Positions 8,614 through 16,114 of a stretch of DNA of 64,000 bases are shown here, piece by piece; positions within the stretch are counted from its first letter, which is position 1; each line of letters begins with the position of its first letter. The notes below the pieces were generated by a model. The model saw only the letters and a list, made by a program, of their open reading frames with translations, ran no database searches and had not been told where the DNA came from. The translations under genes were made by a program, and so were the position numbers. This stretch comes from Brenneria izbisi (lineage in GTDB: Bacteria > Pseudomonadota > Gammaproteobacteria > Enterobacterales > Enterobacteriaceae). The stretch is from the NCBI RefSeq assembly GCF_025840185.1, contig NZ_JAMPJU010000013.1:1-64000 (forward strand), written 5' to 3'.

Positions 8614-10467
8614 TCATCCCACTTCTCTTATGGGCACAAGCAGATGACTATCGTAGTCGTGACCAAAATGAATAACGTGCACTCCGACATTTCTGCTTTC
8701 AGGAGTCGGGACCTGCTGTTCTCCGATAAAATCAGGCACCTCTTTACGTCCTCCCAAGGTACGCATTCTGACCTTCTCTCCTGGGGTGATGGTTTCACTT
8801 GCTGCCGGAAGAGTGATCTCCGCCACGCCAAACCCCATGTCAATATCAGTGGGTATAGGCTGATATGCTGCAATAGTCAGCACCAGTTGTTCACCAGCAT
8901 GATAACGCATCGCGACCGGCCAGATGCCAATTTCAACCGGTACGATTTCGCCTGCTTTAAGCTTTTCCTCGTGTGTATGCAGCAGGTAGGGTTCAGAGTC
9001 TGTTGAGCGTTGCGTATCCATAGCCCGGTGAGAAACACGCAAAAGCCCAGAGGCGATAACCGGACCGCTCATGCCCTCCCCCAGAACCCGGATAAAGGGA
9101 TTGCCGTTACTGTCCCGCTTCTCCACGCCGATCGCCAACTCCATATCATCCGATCCACGCGCCTCCACCCACAAGCGAAGCTTCATGTACCCGATAACAT
9201 CGGTATCATGCGGGAAAACATAATGAAATTCAGTTTTCCCCTCTCTGTCGACGCCATACGCCACACTGGTTCCAGCACGTTCAGCGCGGTCTGACAACCG
9301 GTTGCCGGTATTCAGCCAGAGTGGTACGGCCTGCATACCCGCTGGCGGCCACGACTGTTCCTTCTGGTCCACAACATCGGCATTTTCTTTATCTAAAATA
9401 CAAATTCTCACCTTGGGTGTTTTTTCCCAGCCATTATCTTCACCTTGCAGATAATGATTAAAAAACTGTAACAGTTCCTGCGTATATTTGGGGGTATAAA
9501 AGTCCAGCCATTCGTGAGTGTTATTTACCCGCAGCCATTTCTCTTCCGATAAAATTTCCCGAAAACCGGCAAATGATCCATGCGTATGAGCATGGTTGGT
9601 ATAGCTTGCAATCACATAAGCAGGGATCGCAATACGTTCCAGACGGGCCTTTTTATCTTCCCAGTATTCATTCATTAACTGATGTTCGATAATCATGCGA
9701 GGCTGATCCTCAACCATATTTTCTCCGGCGAGATTTCGGATAATCACCTCTGGGAAAGCAGGCGCCGGGATCCCTCCTCGGTTGCCGGTTTCACGAAAAT
9801 GATCGACGAAACCTTCCCACGGGGCAATTGCGGCAAGATGGGGCGGCTGCTCGGCAGCGATGAACCATTGCGATACGGCCAGCCAGGAATTCCCGGCCAT
9901 ACCGACTTTACCCGAACACCATTTCTGTGATGCCGCCCACTCGATAAAATCATATCCGTCTTCAGCAAGCTGACGTCCCCAGTAGTTTATATTGCCTGCG
10001 GATTTATATGCGCCTCGTGGATCCGGGTTGAGGACGATGTACCCTTCGTTGCACCAAAATGCAGGATCGGGGCCTTCAAATTTTTGCAGTTCAGAAACCC
10101 ACGCCAGCGGAACGCCCGAACGCCCCCGAATATCATCCAGCCACTGCCCGCCGATTTCTTTTCCGTAGGGACTCCAGGCAGTCAGCGCTGGGTGTTGTTG
10201 ACCAGCATATTGCCCGTCTGTCGCCGGGCGGAAAACATCGGTATACATTGTCGTGCCATCGCGCAGTGTTACGGCGACATCCCGTTCAAAAATGATATCG
10301 CAGGGAAGAGGACGCGCACCCTCGCGACGAACCGAGCCCGCTTTTAACAACGTCGTTTTCGGTTGGAAACCAGGATAACGCGCTCTGGGAGCGTTGATGG
10401 GTAACGCTTTACGAAAAGGCACCAGGCAGGAGTCATTGCCGTAAATTCGCATAATTAACCGAGCCAT
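8614..10467 (-). CDS. CocE/NonD family serine hydrolase (peptidase S15-like)
   Basis: About 617 residues from MARLIMRIYG at 10467; a further upstream ATG at 10509 is in frame. The alpha/beta-hydrolase domain has DVAVTLRDGTTMYTDVFRP (the entry strand of this family), an oxyanion-side DPRG, and the nucleophile Ser in GMAGNSWLA (Ser208 counted from the upstream ATG). The C-terminal jelly-roll domain of the CocE/X-Pro-dipeptidyl-peptidase group is indicated by KLRLWVEARGSDDMELAI and the following strands. Family members cleave esters or acyl-peptide bonds of small molecules (cocaine esterase, glutaryl-7-ACA acylase). There is no signal peptide, so it is cytoplasmic. It sits in one operon with the TetR gene behind it. 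The substrate is unknown. Confidence 0.85.
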   Translation of the reverse strand: MARLIMRIYGNDSCLVPFRKALPINAPRARYPGFQPKTTLLKAGSVRREGARPLPCDIIFERDVAVTLRDGTTMYTDVFRPATDGQYAGQQHPALTAWSPYGKEIGGQWLDDIRGRSGVPLAWVSELQKFEGPDPAFWCNEGYIVLNPDPRGAYKSAGNINYWGRQLAEDGYDFIEWAASQKWCSGKVGMAGNSWLAVSQWFIAAEQPPHLAAIAPWEGFVDHFRETGNRGGIPAPAFPEVIIRNLAGENMVEDQPRMIIEHQLMNEYWEDKKARLERIAIPAYVIASYTNHAHTHGSFAGFREILSEEKWLRVNNTHEWLDFYTPKYTQELLQFFNHYLQGEDNGWEKTPKVRICILDKENADVVDQKEQSWPPAGMQAVPLWLNTGNRLSDRAERAGTSVAYGVDREGKTEFHYVFPHDTDVIGYMKLRLWVEARGSDDMELAIGVEKRDSNGNPFIRVLGEGMSGPVIASGLLRVSHRAMDTQRSTDSEPYLLHTHEEKLKAGEIVPVEIGIWPVAMRYHAGEQLVLTIAAYQPIPTDIDMGFGVAEITLPAASETITPGEKVRMRTLGGRKEVPDFIGEQQVPTPESRNVGVHVIHFGHDYDSHLLVPIREVG

Positions 10468-10639
10468 GTTTGTTTTGTCTCCATTCAGCAGTATGGGGCG
10501 TACCAACATGTTAGCTCTTTAAATCATCATGTGATGATTTATTTTACAAAAATTTCGTTTGATCAATAATCCACTGTTTTTTCCAATGCGTTGATTGTGC
10601 TAATGCTGGGTAAAATCGCGTAACGCGGCTGTCATTGCA

Positions 10640-11242
10640 TCACGATATATTAGCTGCCGCGAAAATACGTTGCCCAATATCATGTCCGGCTTTAAGGCAA
10701 GCTTCCGGCGTTGCTAATTCCGGCATCAGCAGCACTTCAGAGGTCAGCACCGGCGCGCCGCAATAGTCGAAAATTCCGTGGACTATCTGTGCATTATACG
10801 CGTCCGCATAACCGTGTTTTTCGAATGTTCTTTGGCTGGCGCCGCCCAGCGCAATAAGATGCACCGGCAAATGGCCCAGTTTCTTTACCACGTCTCCATC
10901 AGCAGTGTCTTCATAGGCCCAGCCGTTTGAAAAAACGCGATCGATCCACCCCTTCAGTAACCCCGGCATTGACCACCAATAAATCGGAAACACCAGAATA
11001 AGCGCATCCGCGTTGTCGATACGCGACTGCTGCGCCACGACATCAGGCGGCGTTGTGCCTGTTTGCTGAAAAGCAGCCACATCCGATGCAGAAAAAGCGG
11101 GATTAAAGCCTTCCTGCGTAAGATCCGCTATTTCAACGGTATTTTCTGAATTTGATTCAGCTATCCCTTGCGCAATGGCGGCCGCGACACTATGAGTCAG
11201 TGAGAGATGAAGGGGATGAGAAACGACAATTAATGCATGCAT
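10640..11242 (-). CDS. NAD(P)H-dependent flavin oxidoreductase (NQO1/MdaB family)
   Basis: 200 residues. The flavodoxin-like fold is shown by MHALIVVSHPLHLSLTHSV (FMN/FAD phosphate loop), LILVFPIYWWSMPGLLKGW (the signature of the NQO1/KefF/MdaB group) and IDRVFSNGWAY. Such proteins reduce quinones or electrophiles by two electrons. The gene is divergent from a TetR regulator with a 116-base gap that carries a long dyad, a standard arrangement for repressor-controlled detoxification. No export signal is present. Confidence 0.85.
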   Translation of the reverse strand: MHALIVVSHPLHLSLTHSVAAAIAQGIAESNSENTVEIADLTQEGFNPAFSASDVAAFQQTGTTPPDVVAQQSRIDNADALILVFPIYWWSMPGLLKGWIDRVFSNGWAYEDTADGDVVKKLGHLPVHLIALGGASQRTFEKHGYADAYNAQIVHGIFDYCGAPVLTSEVLLMPELATPEACLKAGHDIGQRIFAAANIS

Positions 11243-11286
11243 TGCGGGGACTCCCTATTGCTATGAAACCATGCCAGCGTTAGTCT

Positions 11287-11333
11287 TATATACTGAAAGT
11301 AACTTACCAATAGTAGGTTACCTTTAGTATATA
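11287..11333. promoter_or_regulatory. 47-bp dyad: probable TetR operator between oxidoreductase and regulator
   Basis: The sequence is symmetric about base 11310. The outer arms TATATACT (11287-11294) and AGTATATA (11326-11333) are perfect complements. The inner arms GTAACTTAC (11299-11307) and GTAGGTTAC (11313-11321) match at 8 of 9. Only four of the 23 base pairs fail. It covers the divergent promoters, so the adjacent TetR protein probably binds here, perhaps as two dimers. Confidence 0.6.
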
Positions 11334-11358
11334 ATCAGGTCAACAGGAAATACCGGCC

Positions 11359-11955
11359 ATGTCTAACTCACATGCAAGACAGCGTTTATCCAGAGAAGAG
11401 CGTTATGTACAACTGATAGAAACCGCATGGCGGATTATCCGGGAGGAAGGCACGGAAGCGCTCACATTAGGCCAACTGGCGGAGCGGGCAGGCGTGACGA
11501 AACCCGTGGTGTACGATCATTTCACCAATCGTTCCGGGCTTTTCGCCGCACTTTATAAAGAATTTGATTATCGTCAGACGGCGCAGATGGATGAAATTAT
11601 CCGTAATACAGAGCCGGTACTTGAGCAACTGGCCTCGGTCATAGCGACATCATACATTGATTGCGTACTGCTCCAGGGGCGTGAAATGCCCAACGTTATG
11701 GCGGCGCTTACCGGAACTCCTGAACTTGAACAAATCAGGCAAGATTACACCACCACTTTTACGGAGAAATGTCGCCAACTGTTTGCTCCGTTTTGCGGCG
11801 GTCAACCACTGCATGATGCGGCGCTGCGGGCAATGCTCGGTTCCGCCGAAGGGTTATCTTATGCGACGGTTCAAGGGGTCATTACGGAACAGCAGGCAAA
11901 GGATGAACTGTTCCATGTGATCCTCTCGATGGTAGAAAGGAATCGTATAGAGTAA
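11359..11955 (+). CDS. TetR/AcrR family transcriptional regulator
   Basis: 198 residues. The DNA-binding region is canonical: LIETAWRIIREEGTEALTLG, then LAERAGVTKPVVYDHFTNRSGLF. The C-terminal domain resembles the TetR_C_33-like type and carries no recognised catalytic feature. It is divergent from the flavin oxidoreductase across a 47-bp dyad, so it most likely represses both itself and that gene until an electrophile or quinone-like ligand binds. Confidence 0.88.
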   Translation: MSNSHARQRLSREERYVQLIETAWRIIREEGTEALTLGQLAERAGVTKPVVYDHFTNRSGLFAALYKEFDYRQTAQMDEIIRNTEPVLEQLASVIATSYIDCVLLQGREMPNVMAALTGTPELEQIRQDYTTTFTEKCRQLFAPFCGGQPLHDAALRAMLGSAEGLSYATVQGVITEQQAKDELFHVILSMVERNRIE

Positions 11956-12000
11956 CCCCAGAACGAAGTTATCGTGACTGCCCTTACGCCCTGTCAGATA

Positions 12001-12020
12001 GGGGCGACATCAGCCGCCCC
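12001..12020. terminator. Short GC hairpin between TetR and levansucrase
   Basis: GGGGCG / CGCCCC with an 8-base loop lies between the convergent stop codons. The U-run is weak on both strands, so it is a possible rather than certain terminator. Confidence 0.35.
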
Positions 12021-12029
12021 AGGTGATGG

Positions 12030-13313
12030 TTATTTCAACGTAATATCAACCATGGGAGGAATATAACCGTAGTCATACGCTTCAAGCACAAAGGTCTGTA
12101 AACCTTTCAGCTTGATTTTAACCGTCGGCGCTTCCGTGCCGCCGATGCGGTAGCTATCTTCGCCCGTGGGGACGGAATCGATGAAAGAAGTCACCAGACC
12201 ATTAGGCATGACGTAGTGCGAGTAAGTCTGGTAAGGCTGAGAAGGCGGGTTGCCCAGCACCAGACCAGAGCCGTTCAGCGGCTCATATGGCCCGAACAGA
12301 TTATCACTCACAAAACCGTATACCCCATCAGGCCCGGTCAGTCCGTCGCCATAAGTAAATTTATGGCTGATGGTGAACAAATAATATTTCCCGTCCTGGA
12401 AAACAAAATGCGGGCGCTCAGTCTGATCGTTAACACCGACTGCCGTCACCAGCGGCGGCAGCAATTCCCAATCGTCACCATCCTCATCACGGCACATGGC
12501 AATACCGATGCAACCAGTCTGGAAGTGTGCGTTTCCGACATCCTCATAGCCCGGAGGTACATCACCTAATTCATCCGGGCCGACGACATGCGAACCACGC
12601 ACACCGGCAACATTGCCTTCAAACAGCATATACAGCTGACCGCTTTTCGGATCGTGGAACGGGCAAGGATCGCGGAAGGCCCAGTACGGGTTCTGGCTTT
12701 CGGTCTGGTAAATTTTTCCGTCCGCCTCGAACAGTCGCTTGACCTTCTTGAATCCCACCATTTCCACGCCATTTTCCGTGGCTACCACACGTCCGCGCAC
12801 TTTCACAATGGTCGAACCCGGCGTTACCGCCGTGTAGTAAAGATCAATTTCACCATGATTGTTCAATAGGATCGGCGTTCCCGCCCATTCACGCGTTGTG
12901 GGAGAATCACCTTCCTCCATTACGCGTCCGCCCATGATCCAATCTTTACCGGTGCGGGAGAACCAGAAGTACATTTTTGCCCGTCCATGACGATCATTCC
13001 AGTCACGGGTAATGTCATAATTGCCCTCTTCGTCCAGATACTCAGGATTGGTTGGGCTGCGCTCGGCGGTAAGCGTGAAAATGACGGACCAGCCATTGAC
13101 TGATACGATATTACCGTCCATATCGCGTAAGGGCATGGTATCCCAGATAAACACCTCATCGCTCATGACCGGAAAATCTCCACAAACCAGCGGCTGAGTG
13201 GTGGTTGGGTCATATTCGTTAACCTTCAACGCATCAGCGCGTGACCAAATAGTCGGTTTATGTGGTTGAGCAGATTTCAAGACGTTTTTTTTACCTTTAC
13301 TGATAGTATTCAT
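12030..13313 (-). CDS. lsc: Levansucrase (glycoside hydrolase family 68)
   Basis: 427 residues from the ATG at 13313, which has AGAGAG upstream; a longer frame from 13430 runs through a terminator hairpin and is rejected. It splits sucrose and polymerises fructose into levan. The match to Erwinia amylovora Lsc is close and full length. The three catalytic acids are visible: nucleophile Asp58 in [10 protein letters not shown], transition-state stabiliser Asp215 in FRDPCPF, and acid/base Glu299 in [10 protein letters not shown]. There is no signal peptide, as in other Gram-negative levansucrases secreted without a cleaved signal. It lies directly downstream of a phage holin and antiterminator Q on the same strand, so phage late transcription may reach it. 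Levan is a plant-surface exopolysaccharide and virulence aid. Confidence 0.95.
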   Translation of the reverse strand: MNTISKGKKNVLKSAQPHKPTIWSRADALKVNEYDPTTTQPLVCGDFPVMSDEVFIWDTMPLRDMDGNIVSVNGWSVIFTLTAERSPTNPEYLDEEGNYDITRDWNDRHGRAKMYFWFSRTGKDWIMGGRVMEEGDSPTTREWAGTPILLNNHGEIDLYYTAVTPGSTIVKVRGRVVATENGVEMVGFKKVKRLFEADGKIYQTESQNPYWAFRDPCPFHDPKSGQLYMLFEGNVAGVRGSHVVGPDELGDVPPGYEDVGNAHFQTGCIGIAMCRDEDGDDWELLPPLVTAVGVNDQTERPHFVFQDGKYYLFTISHKFTYGDGLTGPDGVYGFVSDNLFGPYEPLNGSGLVLGNPPSQPYQTYSHYVMPNGLVTSFIDSVPTGEDSYRIGGTEAPTVKIKLKGLQTFVLEAYDYGYIPPMVDITLK

Positions 13314-13328
13314 AATATTTCTCTCTTT

Positions 13329-13384
13329 ATAAAAAAATAAAACCCGCCCAAACAAATAATGATATTTGTTCGGTTGCGGGCTTT
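13329..13384 (-). terminator. Intrinsic terminator inside the levansucrase leader
   Basis: Read on the minus strand, AAGCCCGCAACCGAACAAATA is followed by a 4-base loop, then TATTTGTTTGGGCGGG and TTTTATTTTTTT. The upper stem has 8 perfect pairs; the lower stem has a GC-rich CCCGC/GCGGG with a small internal loop. It ends about 15 bases before the ATG at 13313, just ahead of the ribosome site. It would stop transcription unless bypassed, for example by Q-modified polymerase or an antiterminator. Confidence 0.75.
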
Positions 13385-13492
13385 TGGGTGATTTACATTT
13401 ATAAAAAATGGACGTCATGCCGTATTTCACGACATAACGACAAGATGTCAGCCACCATAATGACTAACGTTCTAAAACAACAATAAAAAATT

Positions 13493-13513
13493 TCACGACG
13501 TTATCTTTCGCAT
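13493..13513 (-). other. Six-codon mini-ORF with a very strong Shine-Dalgarno in the levansucrase leader
   Basis: On the minus strand AAAGGAGGAG lies directly against ATG CGA AAG ATA ACG TCG TGA (M-R-K-I-T-S). It is either a leader peptide or the leftover translation start of a lost endolysin gene that would normally follow the holin. No function is claimed. Confidence 0.25.
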
Positions 13514-13576
13514 CTCCTCCTTTAAAAAAACCAAACATCATACAAACAAATAATAAAAACCCAGGGAGTTTTATTG

Positions 13577-13915
13577 TTATTTGTTTGTTTTCTTATCATT
13601 ATCATCACGGTAATTAATAAATTTCAATATACAGTGACGAATCTTTTTCACGCCAATAAAACCAATCATCCCCCCCACCGCAGGCGTCAAGGTTTTTGGC
13701 AAAGAGTAATAGTCAAGCGACGCAACCGCTGTCAGCGTCAACGCCCCGCACAGCGCGGCCTCCAGCAGCATTCTTCGCCATCCTCCACCACTGTAGGCAA
13801 CGCGCAATATTGCGATAAAAACAGCTAATAACACGCCGCCGGTGGGAACATCTCCGCGCCACCAGCCCTGTATTAATTCATAAGCGCCTGCCCAACTGAA
13901 GATATTAATTTGCAT
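13577..13915 (-). CDS. Lambda-family phage holin
   Basis: 112 residues of the Phage_holin_3_1 / lambda-family holin type. The conserved segment GGVLLAVFIAILRVAYSGGGW is followed by RRMLLEAALCGALTLTAV and a third hydrophobic span TPAVGGMIGFIGVKKI, so three transmembrane segments are likely, with a charged C-terminal tail (RDDNDKKTNK). Holins form inner-membrane holes that release endolysin at the end of the lytic cycle. No endolysin or spanin follows; levansucrase does. It lies behind antiterminator Q and two terminators on the same strand, as in lambdoid late operons. Confidence 0.88.
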   Translation of the reverse strand: MQINIFSWAGAYELIQGWWRGDVPTGGVLLAVFIAILRVAYSGGGWRRMLLEAALCGALTLTAVASLDYYSLPKTLTPAVGGMIGFIGVKKIRHCILKFINYRDDNDKKTNK

Positions 13916-13984
13916 ATTTACCTTCTGAAAAGCGAGTGAAAAACAAGATAAATCTTATTAAGACTGTTATTTTAACCATAAAAA

Positions 13985-14009
13985 AAGCCCCGAAAAAATT
14001 TCGGGGCTT
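13985..14009 (-). terminator. Strong intrinsic terminator between Q and holin (first of a pair)
   Basis: AAGCCCCGAAA / TTTCGGGGCTT form a perfect 11-bp stem with a 3-base loop. On the minus strand it is followed by seven T residues. Its place between Q and the first late gene matches a tR'-type terminator that Q overrides. Confidence 0.85.
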
Positions 14010-14016
14010 AAATAAT

Positions 14017-14039
14017 AAAACCTGCCAAAAGCAGGTTTT
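14017..14039 (-). terminator. Second tandem terminator between Q and holin
   Basis: AAAACCTGC / GCAGGTTTT form a perfect 9-bp stem with a 5-base loop. On the minus strand it ends in TTTTATTATTT. Together with the hairpin at 13985 it forms a double stop ahead of the holin. Confidence 0.75.
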
Positions 14040-14157
14040 CAATCTCTACCAAAGGAAATTAAAAATCACTAAATTCCCATCATGGAAATAAATCTAACCA
14101 TTTTAAGACACGAATGCAAGCATTAATTTTAAAAAAAATTAATCTTATTTTTATCAA

Positions 14158-14856
14158 TTATTTCTCGGATGAGGTAATCACAGAAAATAACTGTTCTGCC
14201 GCGCCCGCCTCCTGGTGACAACGCGTAACCAGCGAGTCATAAAATACCTTCCAATTTCGCGACCATGTACGCTGGGTTAAATCTGGAATCAATGTTTTTA
14301 TTACTTTATAAACCGCCGCCGATGTCAGTGGTTTCAATCCTGAACCGCCGCAACGGGGACACACTTTTTCTATGGTTTCTCCAGCAGCTTTTGATGCCGC
14401 CAGATCAGTAATCTTTCCTCTGCCGTTACAGCGGCAACGGTACTGCGCGTCATCTGCGGTTCTGCAATATTGCTCAACCGCCATTTTTGCCAGCAACACC
14501 ATGCAATGAGCCATCTGGCGTCCAGCCGCCTTCCCCACCAGAACCGGCGCTTGCTTGAACGCAAATCGGGCGATGCCTTCTATTGCTTTATTCCGCTCTT
14601 TAGGATCTTTATCGTACCGTGCCAGGATCAGACTTAATCCTAATGCCTCACGCGATTGCACCACCCCCAACGCCAGTAGAATATCGTTATAGCGGCTTTT
14701 CGCCGCTGACGAAGGCGCGCGCTCTCTTTGAGCCTGGCTGACCGGTCGGCGGTCATCACGCGCGTGATAATCATAAGACGACATGCTTTCTCTACAGGTG
14801 AACATTGCCGAGGCCGATTTAGGCCCGCACAGGCTGAGCGCATGTTCAATATTCAT
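14158..14856 (-). CDS. Phage late-gene antitermination protein Q
   Basis: 232 residues. A zinc-binding module is clear, with Cys141 and Cys143 in CRCNGRGK and Cys166 and Cys169 in CPRCGGSG, as in the lambda/82-type Q proteins. A helix-rich C-terminus follows (SAAVYKVIKTLIPDLTQRTW) that would contact the Q-binding element in DNA. Q loads onto RNA polymerase paused near the late promoter and makes it ignore terminators. Tandem terminators, then holin and levansucrase, lie downstream on the same strand, so this gene can directly affect levansucrase expression. GGAG precedes the ATG. Confidence 0.9.
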   Translation of the reverse strand: MNIEHALSLCGPKSASAMFTCRESMSSYDYHARDDRRPVSQAQRERAPSSAAKSRYNDILLALGVVQSREALGLSLILARYDKDPKERNKAIEGIARFAFKQAPVLVGKAAGRQMAHCMVLLAKMAVEQYCRTADDAQYRCRCNGRGKITDLAASKAAGETIEKVCPRCGGSGLKPLTSAAVYKVIKTLIPDLTQRTWSRNWKVFYDSLVTRCHQEAGAAEQLFSVITSSEK

Positions 14857-15061
14857 GAGGAGCCTCTCCTGTATCAGCCCATGTTGCCGTCTGCGTTAAG
14901 CGGTTTGGACGGTGGGAATTGCCCCGTTCACTTTGCCGCATCCAGGCAAAGCTCACTACGTCCCCAGATCCATACCGCCAGAACAGGCGCGATTCCGCGC
15001 CTGCCGGGAATATAATGCCGATGCTGGCAGGCAACGAACTTGGTATCGATTGACATTCCAT
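14846..15061 (-). CDS. Small ORF upstream of and overlapping Q
   Basis: 71 codons that end 11 bases inside Q, which would couple their translation; AAGGAA lies 7 bases before the ATG. No domain is recognised. A second frame beginning 8 bases later (ATG at about 15053) encodes a different 42-residue product (MSIDTKFVACQHRHYIPGRR...), so I cannot decide which, if either, is real. In lambdoid phages small poorly conserved genes often precede Q. Confidence 0.35.
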   Translation of the reverse strand: MECQSIPSSLPASIGIIFPAGAESRLFWRYGSGDVVSFAWMRQSERGNSHRPNRLTQTATWADTGEAPHEY

Positions 15062-15177
15062 AGAATCATTCCTTTAAGTCTTACTATGTCTTACGTTAAA
15101 TCATGCGGGATCGCGGCGCAGGCGACGATCCCGCCGAGGTTTCTGTTTTTCGTAGCGCCACAGGTCAGGTCATTTTT

Positions 15178-15248
15178 TTGTTGATTTTATTATCCACAAA
15201 GCAGACTATAGACAACGAAAATCAACAATTCAATGAAAAAATCAACAC
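15178..15248. promoter_or_regulatory. Repeated GTTGATTTT half-sites: probable CI-type repressor operators
   Basis: TTGTTGATTTT at 15178-15188 and AAAATCAACAA at 15218-15228 are exact 11-base inverted copies. A third copy, AAAAATCAACA, follows at about 15237-15247. They surround -10-like sequences facing both ways, upstream of the repressor gene and of the minus-strand Q region. This looks like an autoregulated lysogeny switch. Confidence 0.55.
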
Positions 15249-15274
15249 AGTGTTTATTTTATAAGTTGGTGAAA

Positions 15275-15973
15275 ATGACAGAACTGACCGAACGCCTGCG
15301 CTACCTGATGCGCGAAGAAAAACTGAAACAAAAGGATTTGGCGGAAATGCTCGGCACCTCGCCGCAGACAGTAAATAACTGGCTGAAACGCGGCACGCTG
15401 AGTCGGGAGTCGGCACTGACCATCAATGAAAAAACCGGCTATTCACTGGACTGGCTGCTCAATGGGACAGGTCAGCCGAAAGCGGAAATCAGTAATTTTA
15501 AAACGTCGCGCTTGCAGGTGACCGAATGGGAAAGCACCGATAACGATGACGACGAATTTGTGGAAGTCTCGTTGCTGGGCGTCCGGCTATCCGCCGGTGG
15601 CGGCGCGTATGATATTGATGAAGATGAAGTCTACGCCCTGCCTTTTCGCGCCTATACCCTTCGCCGCCTGGGGATCCGGGTTGAAGATACCAGGGTTGTG
15701 ACGGTAATGGGCGATAGCATGGAACCCAAATTGTCGGATGGCGATAAAGTCGCCGTCAACCTGGCGGATCGTCAAATCCGGGACGGCAAAATGTATGCTA
15801 TTCGCATGGGCGAGTTGCAGCGCGTTAAAGCGCTTATCAAACGTCCTGACGGCAGTATTATTGTGCGCTCCTATAATCCGGCGTATGGCGATGAGGTTGT
15901 CACCAAAGAGCAGATCATTAACGGCGAACTGGCGGTGATTGGACGAGTATGGTGGGTATCCGCGCTAGTGTAA
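15275..15973 (+). CDS. Phage CI-like repressor with S24 (LexA-type) autoprotease domain
   Basis: 232 residues from the ATG at 15275; an upstream in-frame ATG at 15233 lies in the operator region. The N-terminal XRE helix-turn-helix reads LKQKDLAEMLGTSPQTVNNWLKRG. After a linker with an Ala-Gly pair (LSAGGGAYD), the usual self-cleavage site, comes the protease: nucleophile Ser in VMGDSMEPKL and general-base Lys in IRDGKMYAIRM. DNA damage would trigger RecA-assisted cleavage. It points away from the Q/holin module across repeated operator-like sites, so it probably keeps that module silent. The neighbouring structural genes of a prophage are absent. Confidence 0.9.
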   Translation: MTELTERLRYLMREEKLKQKDLAEMLGTSPQTVNNWLKRGTLSRESALTINEKTGYSLDWLLNGTGQPKAEISNFKTSRLQVTEWESTDNDDDEFVEVSLLGVRLSAGGGAYDIDEDEVYALPFRAYTLRRLGIRVEDTRVVTVMGDSMEPKLSDGDKVAVNLADRQIRDGKMYAIRMGELQRVKALIKRPDGSIIVRSYNPAYGDEVVTKEQIINGELAVIGRVWWVSALV

Positions 15974-16036
15974 GTTATAGCGCGCGATATCGATTGGCTT
16001 GACGGGGATTTCAGGATGAACCAGGCATTACCTAGT

Positions 16037-16061
16037 GGAGATAGCCGCAAACGCTATCTCC
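16037..16061. repeat. Perfect 9-bp hairpin between repressor and catalase genes
   Basis: GGAGATAGC / GCTATCTCC with a 7-base loop, between the convergent repressor and katE genes. It has no U-run. It may stop transcription in concert with other factors. Confidence 0.4.
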
Positions 16062-16114
16062 TGAGTCACCAGCCCATTGAGGAATGGCGGACACAGCATC
16101 CCTGCCATGTTTTA

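Noticed and set aside
13314..13430. N-terminal extension of levansucrase from a GTG at 13430
   Set aside because: The extension is translated terminator hairpin; homology with other levansucrases begins after the ATG at 13313, which has its own ribosome site.
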